The translations under genes were made by a program, and so were the position numbers. A stretch of DNA of 64,000 nucleotides from Proteinivorax tanatarense (GTDB taxonomy: Bacteria > Bacillota > Proteinivoracia > Proteinivoracales > Proteinivoracaceae), in contig NZ_CP158367.1 of assembly GCF_040267685.1 (NCBI RefSeq), positions 2,852,001 through 2,916,000 on the forward strand. The letters run 5' to 3'. Positions within the stretch are counted from its first letter, which is position 1, and the number at the start of each line of letters is the position of its first letter. The notes below the pieces were generated by a model. The model had not been told where the DNA came from and ran no database searches. It worked only from the letters and a program-made list of their open reading frames with translations. Shown one piece after another: positions 1-8,512 of this stretch.

Positions 1-386
1 TTTTTAACTGTTAACACACTATTTAAAAGTAGCACACCTTGCTTTGCCCACTGGATTAAACAACCGTGATTAGGGTAAGAAATATCTAAATCCCGTTGCA
101 GCTCCTTGTAAATATTTTTTAATGATGGCGGAATGGAGACATGGGGTTGAACGGAAAAACTTAATCCATGAGCTTGTCCATGACCATGATAAGGATCCTG
201 CCCCAATATTACCACCTTTGTTTTGGAGAATTTTGTTATGTTAAAAGCATCAAAAACCTGCTCAGGAGGAGGGTAGATGGTATTTTTTTTATATTCTTCT
301 TTTAAAAAAGTTATTAAGTTTTTATAGTAACATTTGTTTTGCTCTTCTTTTAACAGCTCTGCCCAATCATTATGTAGTGAAAACAC
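1..386 (-). CDS. ung: Uracil-DNA glycosylase, family 1 (3' end outside window)
   Basis: Removes uracil from DNA as the first step of base-excision repair. The visible N-terminal ~128 residues contain the family-1 catalytic motif GQDPYHG, followed by QAHGLSFSV and the NHGCLIQWAKQGVLLLN segment. The Asp of GQDPYH is the known water-activating residue. The gene runs off the left edge, so the C-terminal Leu-loop is not seen. I place the start at a GTG (386) because AGGTGA lies 5 nt upstream and the adjacent ATG is out of frame; the first residues would be MFSLHNDWAELL. The family assignment is certain; the exact start is likely. Confidence 0.9.
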   Translation of the reverse strand, partial: MFSLHNDWAELLKEEQNKCYYKNLITFLKEEYKKNTIYPPPEQVFDAFNITKFSKTKVVILGQDPYHGHGQAHGLSFSVQPHVSIPPSLKNIYKELQRDLDISYPNHGCLIQWAKQGVLLLNSVLTVK

Positions 387-439
387 CCATCTCACCTCAT
401 TTAAGTTAATTGTAAAAACATCTAAATGATAATAACAGA

Positions 440-475
440 AAAATAGAGTTGAGCTTACACACTCATCTCTATTTT
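440..475 (-). terminator. Rho-independent terminator after the CBS-pair gene
   Basis: A 14-bp stem with one mismatch (440-453 with 462-475) around an 8-nt loop. On the minus strand it is followed by a short T run, 10 nt after the CBS-gene stop. Confidence 0.65.
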
Positions 476-485
476 AACATTGATA

Positions 486-911
486 TTATGCTTTTTGTTT
501 TCCATCCTTTTTAACATACTGATTATAACAGTAGTTTATAATGTCACTTCTCTTTATAATTCCGATAAAAATTTCTTTGTCATCTACTACCGGCACAAAA
601 TTTTGACTAGTAGCAAGATCGATTAAATCCTCAATATCTGAGTTTATTGACACTGTTTTGTTTACCATATGTTTTGGTATGTCTTTAAGATAAATATTTT
701 CCGTTTCGTTTAAGCTAATTTGTGGTAAACTTTTTAATTTCCAAAGTAAATCCCCTTCTGTAACAGTATCCACATATTTACCATCGTCATCAATAACTGG
801 TATAGCAGTGTAACGATGGTATTCCATTCTTTCTAAAGCTTGCCTCATAGTAGAGTTTGGTTTTTCAAAAATAATATCTGTTTTAGGCGTAAGAAAAAAT
901 GCTATGTTCAT
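486..911 (-). CDS. Stand-alone CBS-pair protein
   Basis: A 141-residue protein made almost wholly of two CBS motifs (about residues 8-62 and 76-130). CBS pairs bind adenosyl ligands such as AMP, ATP or SAM and act as energy or ligand sensors. The pattern 'YTAIPVIDDDGKYVDTVTEGDLLW' is typical of the first motif and 'FVPVVDDKEIFIGIIKRSDII' of the second. No output domain is present, so it probably acts on a separate partner. AGGAGGGG precedes the ATG. The true ligand cannot be read from the sequence. Confidence 0.85.
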   Translation of the reverse strand: MNIAFFLTPKTDIIFEKPNSTMRQALERMEYHRYTAIPVIDDDGKYVDTVTEGDLLWKLKSLPQISLNETENIYLKDIPKHMVNKTVSINSDIEDLIDLATSQNFVPVVDDKEIFIGIIKRSDIINYCYNQYVKKDGKQKA

Positions 912-1012
912 TAAATACCCCTCCTAAAATTTGCGATACCCCCAACACCCATATTTATTATATCACAAATTCAGGCAAAGTTTTAGGTAAAAACTTTCTT
1001 TTAAAAGTAGAT

Positions 1013-1774
1013 TCAATTCTCTGGGACTATACTATTAAGTTCATTTTTGGTTATAAACCCTTTTTCTAGCATTCTGTTAAGCACTATCTGTCTTTGGTCC
1101 ATAGCAACCTCTGTATTTGCTAGGACCGCAGGGCCATAAACATTAGGAGCTTGTATTATACCTGCTAACATTGCAGCCTGTTCTACATCTACTTCAGTTA
1201 CCGAAGTCCCTTTAAAATAACTTTGAGATGCTTTTTCTACTCCCCAGTTGCTTTTTCCAAAATAAATTTGATTTAAATACATTTCCATTATTTCATCTTT
1301 CTCAAATTGTCTTTCTAACTCAAAGGCAATTGCTATTTCTAGCATTTTCCTTTCCGCCGTTTGTTCATGATTTAAAAATAAATTTCTAGCTAACTGTTGC
1401 GTTATTGTGCTTCCCCCCTGCTTTATCTCTCTATTTCTAACGTTAACAGTCAAAGCCCGCATCATCCCCTTTATATCAAAACCAGGATGATCATAAAATC
1501 TATTATCTTCTATAGCAATAAAGGCTTGAACTACGTGTGGAGGCATATCTTCAGTAGAAACAAAGTTAATATTATTCTCTTTGTACTCTCTTATTAATAC
1601 ATCTTCTACCATATATATCTTTCTATGGGTATCATAGATAGGTGCGGGGTCATCCCAATCGATATAACGGGGTGAAAAAGGAACCTTAATAGAAGCATAA
1701 GTATAGCCAAAAACTAATCCCATAACTAAAACAACACTAAGTACAGCTAATAGTGTATACCTTACAATTCTCAA
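1013..1774 (-). CDS. Monofunctional peptidoglycan glycosyltransferase (GT51)
   Basis: Polymerises lipid II into glycan strands at the outer face of the membrane. A single N-terminal membrane anchor (about residues 5-27) is followed by a GT51 domain. It has AIEDNRFYDHPGFD with the catalytic Glu, then GGSTITQQLARNLFL, the FELERQFEKDEIMEMYLNQ region and IYFGK. There is no transpeptidase domain; the 253 residues match the MtgA-like monofunctional form rather than a bifunctional class A PBP. The start is TTG, supported by GGAGGGG a few nt upstream. Confidence 0.9.
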   Translation of the reverse strand: MRIVRYTLLAVLSVVLVMGLVFGYTYASIKVPFSPRYIDWDDPAPIYDTHRKIYMVEDVLIREYKENNINFVSTEDMPPHVVQAFIAIEDNRFYDHPGFDIKGMMRALTVNVRNREIKQGGSTITQQLARNLFLNHEQTAERKMLEIAIAFELERQFEKDEIMEMYLNQIYFGKSNWGVEKASQSYFKGTSVTEVDVEQAAMLAGIIQAPNVYGPAVLANTEVAMDQRQIVLNRMLEKGFITKNELNSIVPEN

Positions 1775-1805
1775 AAGACCCCTCCTTTCTTAACCTTAAT
1801 AGACA

Positions 1806-1920
1806 ATTGTAAAACTCTACAACACCTTATATAACAGCATTTATAAATAATTTCAAAGAAGCCCCAAACAACCTAATGTTAATGTCATTTTGAGTCTAAA
1901 ACCGAAGAACCTTGATTTTG
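1806..1920 (+). repeat. Dispersed degenerate repeat, copy 1
   Basis: Shares ordered blocks with 8183-8300: ATATAACAGCATTT, ATAATTTCAAA, a CC..AC.ACCTA block, ATGTCATT and a CGAAGAA block. A third, inverted copy lies at 16478-16560. The ATGTCATT...CGAAGAA core resembles a short intergenic repeat common in Clostridia. It lies in the roughly 300-bp gap before the glycosyltransferase gene, where I see no gene. Confidence 0.6.
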
Positions 1921-2042
1921 TTCTAATTGGCATGATTGTATATGAGGTAAAAACTTGACCATTTTACAATTACTATAACTTAATCTGCTGTTAATTTAAT
2001 ATTATATACTAAAAAAGTATAAAAAGTAACTCTTTTCTACAC

Positions 2043-2082
2043 AAAAAGACGCTTTGTAACCAAGGCTACAAAGCGTCTTTTT
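2043..2082 (-). terminator. Strong hairpin terminator after the coat-protein gene
   Basis: A perfect 16-bp stem (2043-2058 with 2067-2082) with an 8-nt loop and A/T-rich outer ends, so it could work in both directions. It begins one base after the stop of the minus-strand coat gene. Confidence 0.85.
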
Positions 2083-2083
2083 G

Positions 2084-2566
2084 CTAAAATATCCCTAAGT
2101 GTAAAAGAACCACGATAAACACCAAAATCAGCAGTTCAATGGATATAACTAAACTTAAATCAGCTGTTGTTATCTCAACGTTTCTTGAATTTTTAACTCT
2201 AGTTCGCAAATAACTAACTTGCTTTATTTTTGTTGCTTGCAACAATTCTTGAGTTATTTGTTTAGCTTTTTCAGCACTATCTATAACTACTGAAATAATG
2301 GTTATTAAAGCTAACTCTATGCTAGCTTGAAGATTAATTGCAGCTTGAGCACTTAATTTATTGATGGTCACGTTATATGAATCATAAATCTCTATGTCTT
2401 CATCTATTATTTGAAACACTTTGCTTATCTGCTTTGCTTCTTGTGCCACCAAGTCTTCTAAAGGAAATTTAGGTTTTGGGTACTTTTTAAATTGTGCATC
2501 GTAATTTACTTCTTCATCAAAGTCATCTTTTAAATCATAATCATCCATAAAATCATCTTTAAACAT
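2084..2566 (-). CDS. CotX/CotV-domain spore coat protein
   Basis: A 160-residue protein. The first ~45 residues are very acidic (MFKDDFMDDYDLKDDFDEE). The rest matches the spore coat X/V domain: two related halves carrying the 'DS.NV.I' and 'NSRNVEITTAD' signatures, AAINLQASIELAL, a Q-E-L-L-Q linker and a hydrophobic C-terminal strand (about 138-160). Such proteins lie in the insoluble fraction and crust of Bacillus spores. This is the clearest sign of sporulation in the window. The final hydrophobic stretch could be misread as a transmembrane helix but fits the domain. Confidence 0.75.
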   Translation of the reverse strand: MFKDDFMDDYDLKDDFDEEVNYDAQFKKYPKPKFPLEDLVAQEAKQISKVFQIIDEDIEIYDSYNVTINKLSAQAAINLQASIELALITIISVVIDSAEKAKQITQELLQATKIKQVSYLRTRVKNSRNVEITTADLSLVISIELLILVFIVVLLHLGIF

Positions 2567-2741
2567 CTTACTCCCCCCTTGTTATGTTTTTAAAGTTTTT
2601 AACAAAATACATAATTTTACAGCATTCTTAAACCTTATTAGATATACCAGCTCATTTTTTAGCATAATTGAGTCTTAAGTCTAGTACTCTTGAATCTTCT
2701 GCTAGTTTATTTAGAGGTTCCCCCTATTCAGCGCTGACAAC

Positions 2742-2972
2742 CTATTTTGCTTTTTTATTTCCTTCCTCCTTAAACTTTTCCAGCTGACTTAGGTATTCTA
2801 TCGCCAATCTTCTTATCTGTTCCTTTTGTTCCTCTGTTATTTTGTTTGCTTTTTCGGTGCTCACCTCGTATTTTTTTAGAATATTTGTAACCAATATATC
2901 AACCAAAGCTTGGTTAGGGCCAAATTCTTTTAACTTTTCTTTTAAAAGTTCTTTGCTGTTTTTTTCATCCAT
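2742..2972 (-). CDS. Small charged protein of unknown function
   Basis: A 76-residue, Lys/Glu-rich protein, predicted all-helical with no Cys and no membrane segment. The helix 'TEEQKEQIRRLAIEYLSQLEKF' looks amphipathic. The start is well supported by GGGAGGGG upstream of the ATG. It sits next to the coat-protein gene, but a spore role is only a guess. I do not recognise the family. Confidence 0.55.
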   Translation of the reverse strand: MDEKNSKELLKEKLKEFGPNQALVDILVTNILKKYEVSTEKANKITEEQKEQIRRLAIEYLSQLEKFKEEGNKKAK

Positions 2973-3137
2973 TTTAAAATCCCCTCCCTTTGATTATACT
3001 TTATTCCCTACCTTTAAAATTGTGCACAACACCTTTATATAATTATTAAATTGGGCTTTTAACAAAAAAATAAAAGCCTACAAAATTGTAGACTTCTTTA
3101 GCAAAGCAAAAACTTTAGAATTTGTTTTTTTAACATT

Positions 3138-3191
3138 AAAGAGGCTAACTCTTTTTTAGGACTAAATCCCTAAATATGAGCTAGCCTCTTT
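3138..3191 (-). terminator. Hairpin terminator after ferredoxin gene
   Basis: Outer arms 3138-3151 and 3178-3191 pair over 14 bp with one mismatch, with further pairing inside (TTTAGG with CCTAAA). It lies immediately after the ferredoxin stop. Confidence 0.7.
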
Positions 3192-3193
3192 AT

Positions 3194-3385
3194 CTAACTA
3201 ACTTTTATAGCATCCGTTGGACAAGCATCCGCTGCTTCCTTAGCACTATCTACCTTATCTTCTGGGATTTCTTCATCGATGGCAATAGCCTTTTCATCAT
3301 CATCGGTCATCTCATACACCTCAGGGCAGATGTTGGGACATAGTCCACATCCAATACACGCCTCTTGATCTACTATTGCTTTCAT
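3194..3385 (-). CDS. 4Fe-4S ferredoxin
   Basis: A 63-residue low-potential electron carrier. It has CIGCGLCPNIC, then 'AADACPTDA' with the last ligand Cys. One [4Fe-4S] cluster is expected; the two remaining Cys may form a disulfide as in the Thermotoga-type single-cluster ferredoxins. It is strongly acidic. I chose the ATG at 3385 (MKAIVDQEACIGC) because AGGAGAG lies 8 nt upstream; the longer in-frame extension is basic and unlike the family. Confidence 0.88.
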   Translation of the reverse strand: MKAIVDQEACIGCGLCPNICPEVYEMTDDDEKAIAIDEEIPEDKVDSAKEAADACPTDAIKVS

Positions 3386-3492
3386 TAAAAGCACTCTCCT
3401 TTTTAAAGTTTTCTCTACTATAATCTTTCTCTTATTATTCAAGGATATACATTTTTACCCTTACAGCTTTACTTTTTGCATTTTTTATAATA

Positions 3493-3521
3493 TTTACAAT
3501 TGTTTATCTCCATGCTATAAT
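3493..3521 (+). promoter_or_regulatory. Sigma-A promoter for the TPR/peptide operon
   Basis: TTTACA, 17 nt, TATAAT. Transcription would start about 7 nt later, almost at the AAGGAGGT ribosome site (3528-3535), giving a very short leader. Confidence 0.6.
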
Positions 3522-3541
3522 CCTTTTAAGGAGGTGGTACC

Positions 3542-4693
3542 ATGACAAAAACAAGCTTTGAATCGATAACTTCAACTTCAAGTGTGCCTATACTTCCTTT
3601 TGAAGAAAACGTGGACAAAGTAAAAAAAACTATAAAAAATGCGATAAATACTAAGAGAAAGTTAAGCAGCGAAACGATTACTGATATCGAAAATTTCTCC
3701 AAGCAATGTTCTCATTCAAAAGTTTGTGTGGATATCTATTTATTGTTGGGAGACTTGTTCTACCATCTAGAAGAAAAAGACAAGGAAATGATTTACTATA
3801 CCCGGGCTTTGGAAAGAGCACTAGGGTTACATATAACCACGGGATTACATAAAATAGTTTCTAAAATTGTGCCAAACTACATAAACACTGAAAAATATGA
3901 AGAAGCAATTAGTTTAAATACCCTTGTGCTATCAAAGGAAAAGGATATTCCTGATAACAAAAAATGGACAGTTTTTTATAACAATGCTTTGGCCTATCTT
4001 CACTTAGAAGACTACGAAAACAGCTTGTATTTTGTAAAAAAAGCAAAAAAACTATCCAGCAACATTGGAAAAAATAAGATAGCTCAACTGCTGATAATAG
4101 AGGGACAGTGCTTGCACAGCAAAAAATTACATGAAAGAGAATTGATTATATACTACAAAGCTTTAGAAATTCTAAAATCCACAAATAGTATAGAGCTACA
4201 AGGATTAGTTTATAAAAATATAGCAAACGTATTTTTGAAGACCAAAGACTTAGAAAAAAAGGATTACAAAATCCATATACAAAACATAAAAGAAATAATA
4301 TCTAAGATAAGTCAAGAGGATAAAACAGTTCCACAATTATATATCGCTTTGGCTGAAATCTATTACGGTGCGTTAAAGGACATGGATAAGGCGGAAAAAT
4401 ATTATCTGTTAGCTTTGGATAAAGTGGACAAAGAAAGATATCCATCCTTGTGTATATTTCTTATTAATCACTTGTTAGAAATTTATCTTCAAACTAATCA
4501 GTTAAAAAATGGCTTAAGTGTAGTTGAAAAGTATCAAGATGTTATTATTTCCAAGTTAGATTTTACACAGGAATTAAAGTTTCTCTTAAAATCTATCTTT
4601 ATCTACAATAAACTTGAGAATAATAAAGATCTAAATGATTTACTGTCCAAAATTCTCATTCGGCGAGGAGGTGAGATAAGTGAGACGTCTTAA
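3542..4693 (+). CDS. TPR-repeat protein, candidate peptide-pheromone receptor
   Basis: A 383-residue all-helical protein. TPR-like helical hairpins can be followed from about residue 60 to the end (for example KWTVFYNNALAYLHLEDYENSLYFVKKA, PQLYIALAEIYYGALKDMDKAEKYY). The first ~45 residues are not TPR and show no helix-turn-helix, so it is closer in layout to Rap proteins than to PlcR/NprR regulators. There is no signal peptide or membrane segment. It overlaps by 14 nt the start of a small exported-peptide gene, as rap genes overlap phr genes. The receptor function is inferred from this layout only; a general TPR scaffold is the alternative. Confidence 0.6.
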   Translation: MTKTSFESITSTSSVPILPFEENVDKVKKTIKNAINTKRKLSSETITDIENFSKQCSHSKVCVDIYLLLGDLFYHLEEKDKEMIYYTRALERALGLHITTGLHKIVSKIVPNYINTEKYEEAISLNTLVLSKEKDIPDNKKWTVFYNNALAYLHLEDYENSLYFVKKAKKLSSNIGKNKIAQLLIIEGQCLHSKKLHERELIIYYKALEILKSTNSIELQGLVYKNIANVFLKTKDLEKKDYKIHIQNIKEIISKISQEDKTVPQLYIALAEIYYGALKDMDKAEKYYLLALDKVDKERYPSLCIFLINHLLEIYLQTNQLKNGLSVVEKYQDVIISKLDFTQELKFLLKSIFIYNKLENNKDLNDLLSKILIRRGGEISETS

Positions 4694-4868
4694 GTTATTT
4701 AAATATACTCTTATCTTTACTGCTATATTTAGCCTTGTAATGATATCATCTATCAACCCTGAAACTACACAAACCACTGATAGAAGCACTAACGCCCCAG
4801 CTTACAGTGAAGTAATATCACCTTTATTTAACTCTAATGCTCCTTTCCCCATGAGGGATGACGAGTAA
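4680..4868 (+). CDS. Small secreted peptide precursor (Phr-like candidate)
   Basis: 62 residues, starting at GTG with GAGGAGGTGA 5-6 nt upstream, inside the end of the TPR gene. The N-terminus has basic RRLKLFK followed by a hydrophobic core (about residues 9-25), a Sec signal or anchor. The exported tail is polar, rich in Thr/Ser/Pro/Asn, and ends 'SNAPFPMRDDE'. Phr precursors have the same size, signal and position, and mature by proteolysis to 5-10 residues. Which segment would be the active peptide is unknown. A structural membrane peptide is the alternative. Confidence 0.55.
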   Translation: MRRLKLFKYTLIFTAIFSLVMISSINPETTQTTDRSTNAPAYSEVISPLFNSNAPFPMRDDE

Positions 4869-4884
4869 AACTACTTATTGACAC

Positions 4885-4930
4885 AAAACAAAGAGCAGCT
4901 GAATGTATTCATTCAGCTGCTCTTTGTTTT
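4885..4930. terminator. Bidirectional terminator between the TPR/peptide operon and tnaA
   Basis: A perfect 21-bp inverted repeat (4885-4905 with 4910-4930) with a 4-nt loop; the outer arms are A-rich or T-rich. It sits between convergent genes and ends just before the tnaA stop. Confidence 0.9.
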
Positions 4931-4931
4931 G

Positions 4932-6317
4932 TTATTTTACAGGTTTTAATCTTGCTGTAAAATGTCTTAATATTTCTGGTTCATAGGTAAAATCAAGGCC
5001 CACTAAATCTTTAGCTTTTTCTTTTACCGCTATCAGTCCATCGGCTATAACATCCATGTGATCATTTGTATAGACCCTTCTTGGAATTGTTAAACGCAAA
5101 AGCTCTAAAGGAGATTCTAGATTCTCGCCGGTATCAGGATCTCTGCCCAATAATAGGGAGCCTATTTCAACGCTGCGAACCCCTGACTCCAAGTAAAGCG
5201 CATTGGCTAAAGCTTGAGCTGGGAAGTGGTAATAAGGTATGTGAGGCAACATTTTTTTGGCATCCACAAAAACTGCGTGGCCTCCTACAGGGTATTGAAT
5301 TGGAATACCTGCCTCTTTTAACCTTTCCCCTAGATAATGAACTTGGTTTATTCTATATTCAAGATACTCTTCTTGGCATCCTTCCACCAAACCTCTAGCT
5401 AGCGCTTCCATATCTCTACCTGCCAGTCCTCCATATGTGGGAAAGCCCTCTAAAGGTACGGTTCTAGAGCGGCAAGCGTTGTAAAGTTCTTCATCATCTT
5501 TTACTCCTAACACTCCACCAATATTAACAATAGCATCTTTCTTTGCTGACATGGTAAATGCATCGCCATATTTAAATGTTTCCTTAATAATTTCTGCTAT
5601 GGTTTTATCTTCATAACCTTCTTCTCTTTGCTTTATAAAGTATGCATTTTCTGCAAACCTCGCAGCATCGATAACTACAGGAAGGTCGTATTTTTTAGCT
5701 AACTCATAGGTTGCTTTAATATTTTCCATTGATATAGGCTGCCCGCCGGCGCTATTGCAGGTAACAGTAATAATTACCATAGCGACATTTTCTGCACCCT
5801 TTTCCTTTATAACTTCTTCGGTTTTCTCTAAGTCAAAATTACCTTTAAAAGGATGGTAAGTTGTTGTGTCGTAAGCCTCATCAATAACAGTGTTAACTGC
5901 TCTTCCTTCTGCCAGCTCAACATGTGCTTTGGTGGTGTCAAAATGCATATTGGAAATACAATATTGACCGGGTTTGATTAGCACAGGAAATAGCACCTGC
6001 TCTGCACCACGTCCTTGATGAGTTGGAATGGTGTAGTTGTAACCAATTATTTCTTTAACTGTATTTGCTAAATTAAAATAATTTCTACTACCTGAGTAAG
6101 CTTCATCCCCTAGCATAATTCCTGACCACTGTTTATCACTCATTGCACCTGTACCGCTATCAGTTAACAAGTCGATATAAACGTCATCACTTTTTAAGCT
6201 AAATAGGTTGTGACCGGCCTTTTCTAATGCTTCCTCTCTTTCCTCTTTGGAAATCATTTTAATGGGCTCCACCATTTTTATTTTAAATGGTTCAGCCTTC
6301 GGTCTTTTAACAGCCAT
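4932..6317 (-). CDS. tnaA: Tryptophanase
   Basis: PLP enzyme that splits L-tryptophan into indole, pyruvate and ammonia. At 461 residues it is close to the usual length. The PLP lysine is in [14 protein letters not shown] and the THQGRGAEQ substrate loop is present. The C-terminal substrate-determining segment reads [16 protein letters not shown]. That is the tryptophanase form; tyrosine phenol-lyase has SMERG with a phenol-binding Arg there. [18 protein letters not shown] closes the protein. No TnaC-like leader peptide was seen in the 142-bp gap upstream. The adjacent sigma-54 activator is a likely regulator. Confidence 0.92.
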   Translation of the reverse strand: MAVKRPKAEPFKIKMVEPIKMISKEEREEALEKAGHNLFSLKSDDVYIDLLTDSGTGAMSDKQWSGIMLGDEAYSGSRNYFNLANTVKEIIGYNYTIPTHQGRGAEQVLFPVLIKPGQYCISNMHFDTTKAHVELAEGRAVNTVIDEAYDTTTYHPFKGNFDLEKTEEVIKEKGAENVAMVIITVTCNSAGGQPISMENIKATYELAKKYDLPVVIDAARFAENAYFIKQREEGYEDKTIAEIIKETFKYGDAFTMSAKKDAIVNIGGVLGVKDDEELYNACRSRTVPLEGFPTYGGLAGRDMEALARGLVEGCQEEYLEYRINQVHYLGERLKEAGIPIQYPVGGHAVFVDAKKMLPHIPYYHFPAQALANALYLESGVRSVEIGSLLLGRDPDTGENLESPLELLRLTIPRRVYTNDHMDVIADGLIAVKEKAKDLVGLDFTYEPEILRHFTARLKPVK

Positions 6318-6459
6318 TGATAATCCCCTCCAAAACGTTTTTATTTTAGACTTTTCCGATTTATGTTCATCTTTAATCTATCATACTGTTTAAAAAAATC
6401 AAGTTAATTTAAAATATTTTTCATTTCAATTATTTTACCCCAAAATGTAATAATTTAAG

Positions 6460-8154
6460 TTACTTTATATTTAATACTTTCATCCTATAATATAAAGTGC
6501 TGCGGGGTATCTTTAGCTCCTTTGCAGCTTTGGCTTTGTTATTTGAATATTTTTTCAAAACGTTGATAATAGCATCTCTTTCAAACTTTTCCACCTTGTT
6601 ATCAAGCTGCTCTCTACTGGGAGGTTCCTCTAAAATATAGTTGGGCAGGGCATTTTTATTAGTTTTTCCATCTACAGAAAAAACTACAAGCCTTTCTATA
6701 ATGTTTTTTAATTCTCTTACATTTCCAGGCCAGTTATAATTTTCTAAGATATCTACTATTTCTGGTTCAATCCTTTTTACATAGATGTCATGGGCTTTGT
6801 TAAAATATTTCAAAAAACTCATCGCTAGGGGAATTATATCCTCTTTTCGCTCTCTTAAAGGTGGAAGTTCTATATTGGCTACGTTAATTCTATAAAATAA
6901 ATCTTCTCTAAAATTTTTATTTTGAACCATTTCTGCAAGGTTTTTATTTGTGGCTGCAATTACTCTCACATCTACTTCTGTGGGTTTTACTCCTCCCACT
7001 CTATAAAATTTACCTTCTTGAAGCGCCCTTAACAATTTGGCCTGCATGTTTATCGGCAGCTCACCAATCTCATCTAAAAACAAAGTTCCGCCGTTAGCAA
7101 GCTCAAAAATCCCTGGCTTACCTTCTTTTTGAGCTCCTGTAAAAGCTCCATTACAATACCCAAAAAATTCGCTCTCAGCTAGGTTCTCTGGTATAGCACC
7201 ACAATTAACAGTAATTATAGGATTGTTTTTTCTTTTGCTATGTTGATGGATTGCGTTAGCTAATAACTCTTTACCAGTGCCACTTTCTCCGTAAACAAGT
7301 ACCGTTGCATTGGTTGGAGCCACTTGCTTACCTCTTGCCACAACTTTCTCCATGGTTTTGCTGACAGAAAACATATTTCCAAAAGAGTAATTTTCCCTAG
7401 AAATCTTCTTTACTTTATCTTCTAAATAATGAAGCTTGCTGTTAGCTTTCGTTAGTTGATCGTTGAGTTGAGATACATCGCTGACGTCTCTTACAGTTAC
7501 TATTTTATTGTATTCATTTCCATCTAAAGAAAATAAGTTTACATAGACAGAGTACTCTTTGCCCTTTGATTTGTACACAAAACTTCCCTCGCTACCCATC
7601 CCTTCTATCTCTTTAGAAATCTGACTCGGTAGTTTCGGCGGATCTCCAAAAAGTTCTACAGATTGCTTATTGCAATAAATTTCCCCTTGATGAGAAAAAA
7701 TAAACACCGACTCTTTAAGATTGTTCAGTACCGACTGCAAATAGTCCACTACATACCACAATCGGTTTGAAAAAGCGTCACAAATTGACTTTACTGTGAT
7801 AATTCCAATTACATCATCGGCTTCGTTGATAACAGGAGCTCTTTTTATTTCATAAGCTCGCATTTTATCCCGCACTTGTATAAGATCCTTCGAATAGTTA
7901 AATGTGATAACATCTGAGGCCATTATAGATTTAATAGGAGTTTTTGATTCAATTCCTTTGGTTAGGGCTCTTATCAAGTCGTTTTTAGTTACAATCCCCA
8001 CTACCTCTTTTTTCTCCATAACTAAAACTTCTTCTTTCTTTTTTAACAACATTATTTCATTTAATTCCTCAATAGTAGCTAGAGGGGTAGCAGTAGTAAA
8101 GTCATCAATAATTGCATCCTTTGCCGTAAGTTTAGTTAAGTGATTTAATTCCAT
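6460..8154 (-). CDS. Sigma-54-dependent activator with CBS pair and PAS domain
   Basis: A 564-residue enhancer-binding protein. In order: two CBS motifs (about 15-70 and 80-135), a PAS-like domain (about 145-230), a short coiled coil, an AAA+ domain (about 265-490) and a Fis-type HTH (about 525-564). Walker A is GESGTGKE and Walker B is GGTLFLDEIGE. The sigma-54 contact loop GAFTGA, an arginine finger region and KIPRSTLYYRMK in the HTH are all intact. It should remodel sigma-54 RNA polymerase in response to a nucleotide or SAM (CBS) and a second cue (PAS). Targets are unproven; tnaA is immediately downstream on the same strand. Confidence 0.9.
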   Translation of the reverse strand: MELNHLTKLTAKDAIIDDFTTATPLATIEELNEIMLLKKKEEVLVMEKKEVVGIVTKNDLIRALTKGIESKTPIKSIMASDVITFNYSKDLIQVRDKMRAYEIKRAPVINEADDVIGIITVKSICDAFSNRLWYVVDYLQSVLNNLKESVFIFSHQGEIYCNKQSVELFGDPPKLPSQISKEIEGMGSEGSFVYKSKGKEYSVYVNLFSLDGNEYNKIVTVRDVSDVSQLNDQLTKANSKLHYLEDKVKKISRENYSFGNMFSVSKTMEKVVARGKQVAPTNATVLVYGESGTGKELLANAIHQHSKRKNNPIITVNCGAIPENLAESEFFGYCNGAFTGAQKEGKPGIFELANGGTLFLDEIGELPINMQAKLLRALQEGKFYRVGGVKPTEVDVRVIAATNKNLAEMVQNKNFREDLFYRINVANIELPPLRERKEDIIPLAMSFLKYFNKAHDIYVKRIEPEIVDILENYNWPGNVRELKNIIERLVVFSVDGKTNKNALPNYILEEPPSREQLDNKVEKFERDAIINVLKKYSNNKAKAAKELKIPRSTLYYRMKVLNIK

Positions 8155-8182
8155 AAAGCCCCTCCTTTATTTTAAAAATCAG

Positions 8183-8300
8183 TCGATTGCCTGCAATATA
8201 CAACCTCTGATATAACAGCATTTTTACATATAATTTCAAAATAATCCCCGACTACCTAGTGGGATGTCATTCTAAGTTAAGGCGAAGAATTTCGTGTTTA
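8183..8300 (+). repeat. Dispersed degenerate repeat, copy 2
   Basis: Same ordered blocks as 1806-1920 (ATATAACAGCATTT, ATAATTTCAAA, ACTACCTAGT, ATGTCATTCT, GCGAAGAA), same orientation. It occupies most of the first part of the 8155-8512 gap, which has no gene. Confidence 0.6.
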
Positions 8301-8362
8301 TTTTTAAGCTCCATATCTATATAGATCTTTAAAATCTAAGAATTTGCAATTATCTATTTAAA

Positions 8363-8398
8363 ATATCAGGCGATTATAAAATTTAAATCGCCTGATAT
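8363..8398. terminator. Hairpin in the gap downstream of lpdA
   Basis: A perfect 13-bp stem (8363-8375 with 8386-8398) and a 10-nt loop. It lies 115 bp past the lpdA stop; there is no clear T run, so it may be a terminator or an mRNA 3'-end stabiliser. Confidence 0.5.
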
Positions 8399-8512
8399 AT
8401 GGGTGTTCCGTAATTCAAAGCTCTCTCGCTTTATAGCGAAAAAACTTTTTTATGTCATTTTGCGGTAATGATAGTCACTGTTATTATTCTATATAATAAC
8501 AATAATGTCCTT

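Noticed and set aside
1397-1597. Open frame opposite the glycosyltransferase, and similar frames opposite most genes
   Set aside because: They lie antisense to well-supported genes, lack ribosome sites and show no recognisable protein features.
4932-6317. Tyrosine phenol-lyase instead of tryptophanase
   Set aside because: The substrate-specific segment is [12 protein letters not shown] as in tryptophanases, not the MERG form of the phenol-lyases.
6318-6459. A sigma-54 promoter upstream of tnaA
   Set aside because: No GG-N10-GC pair with acceptable context on the minus strand.
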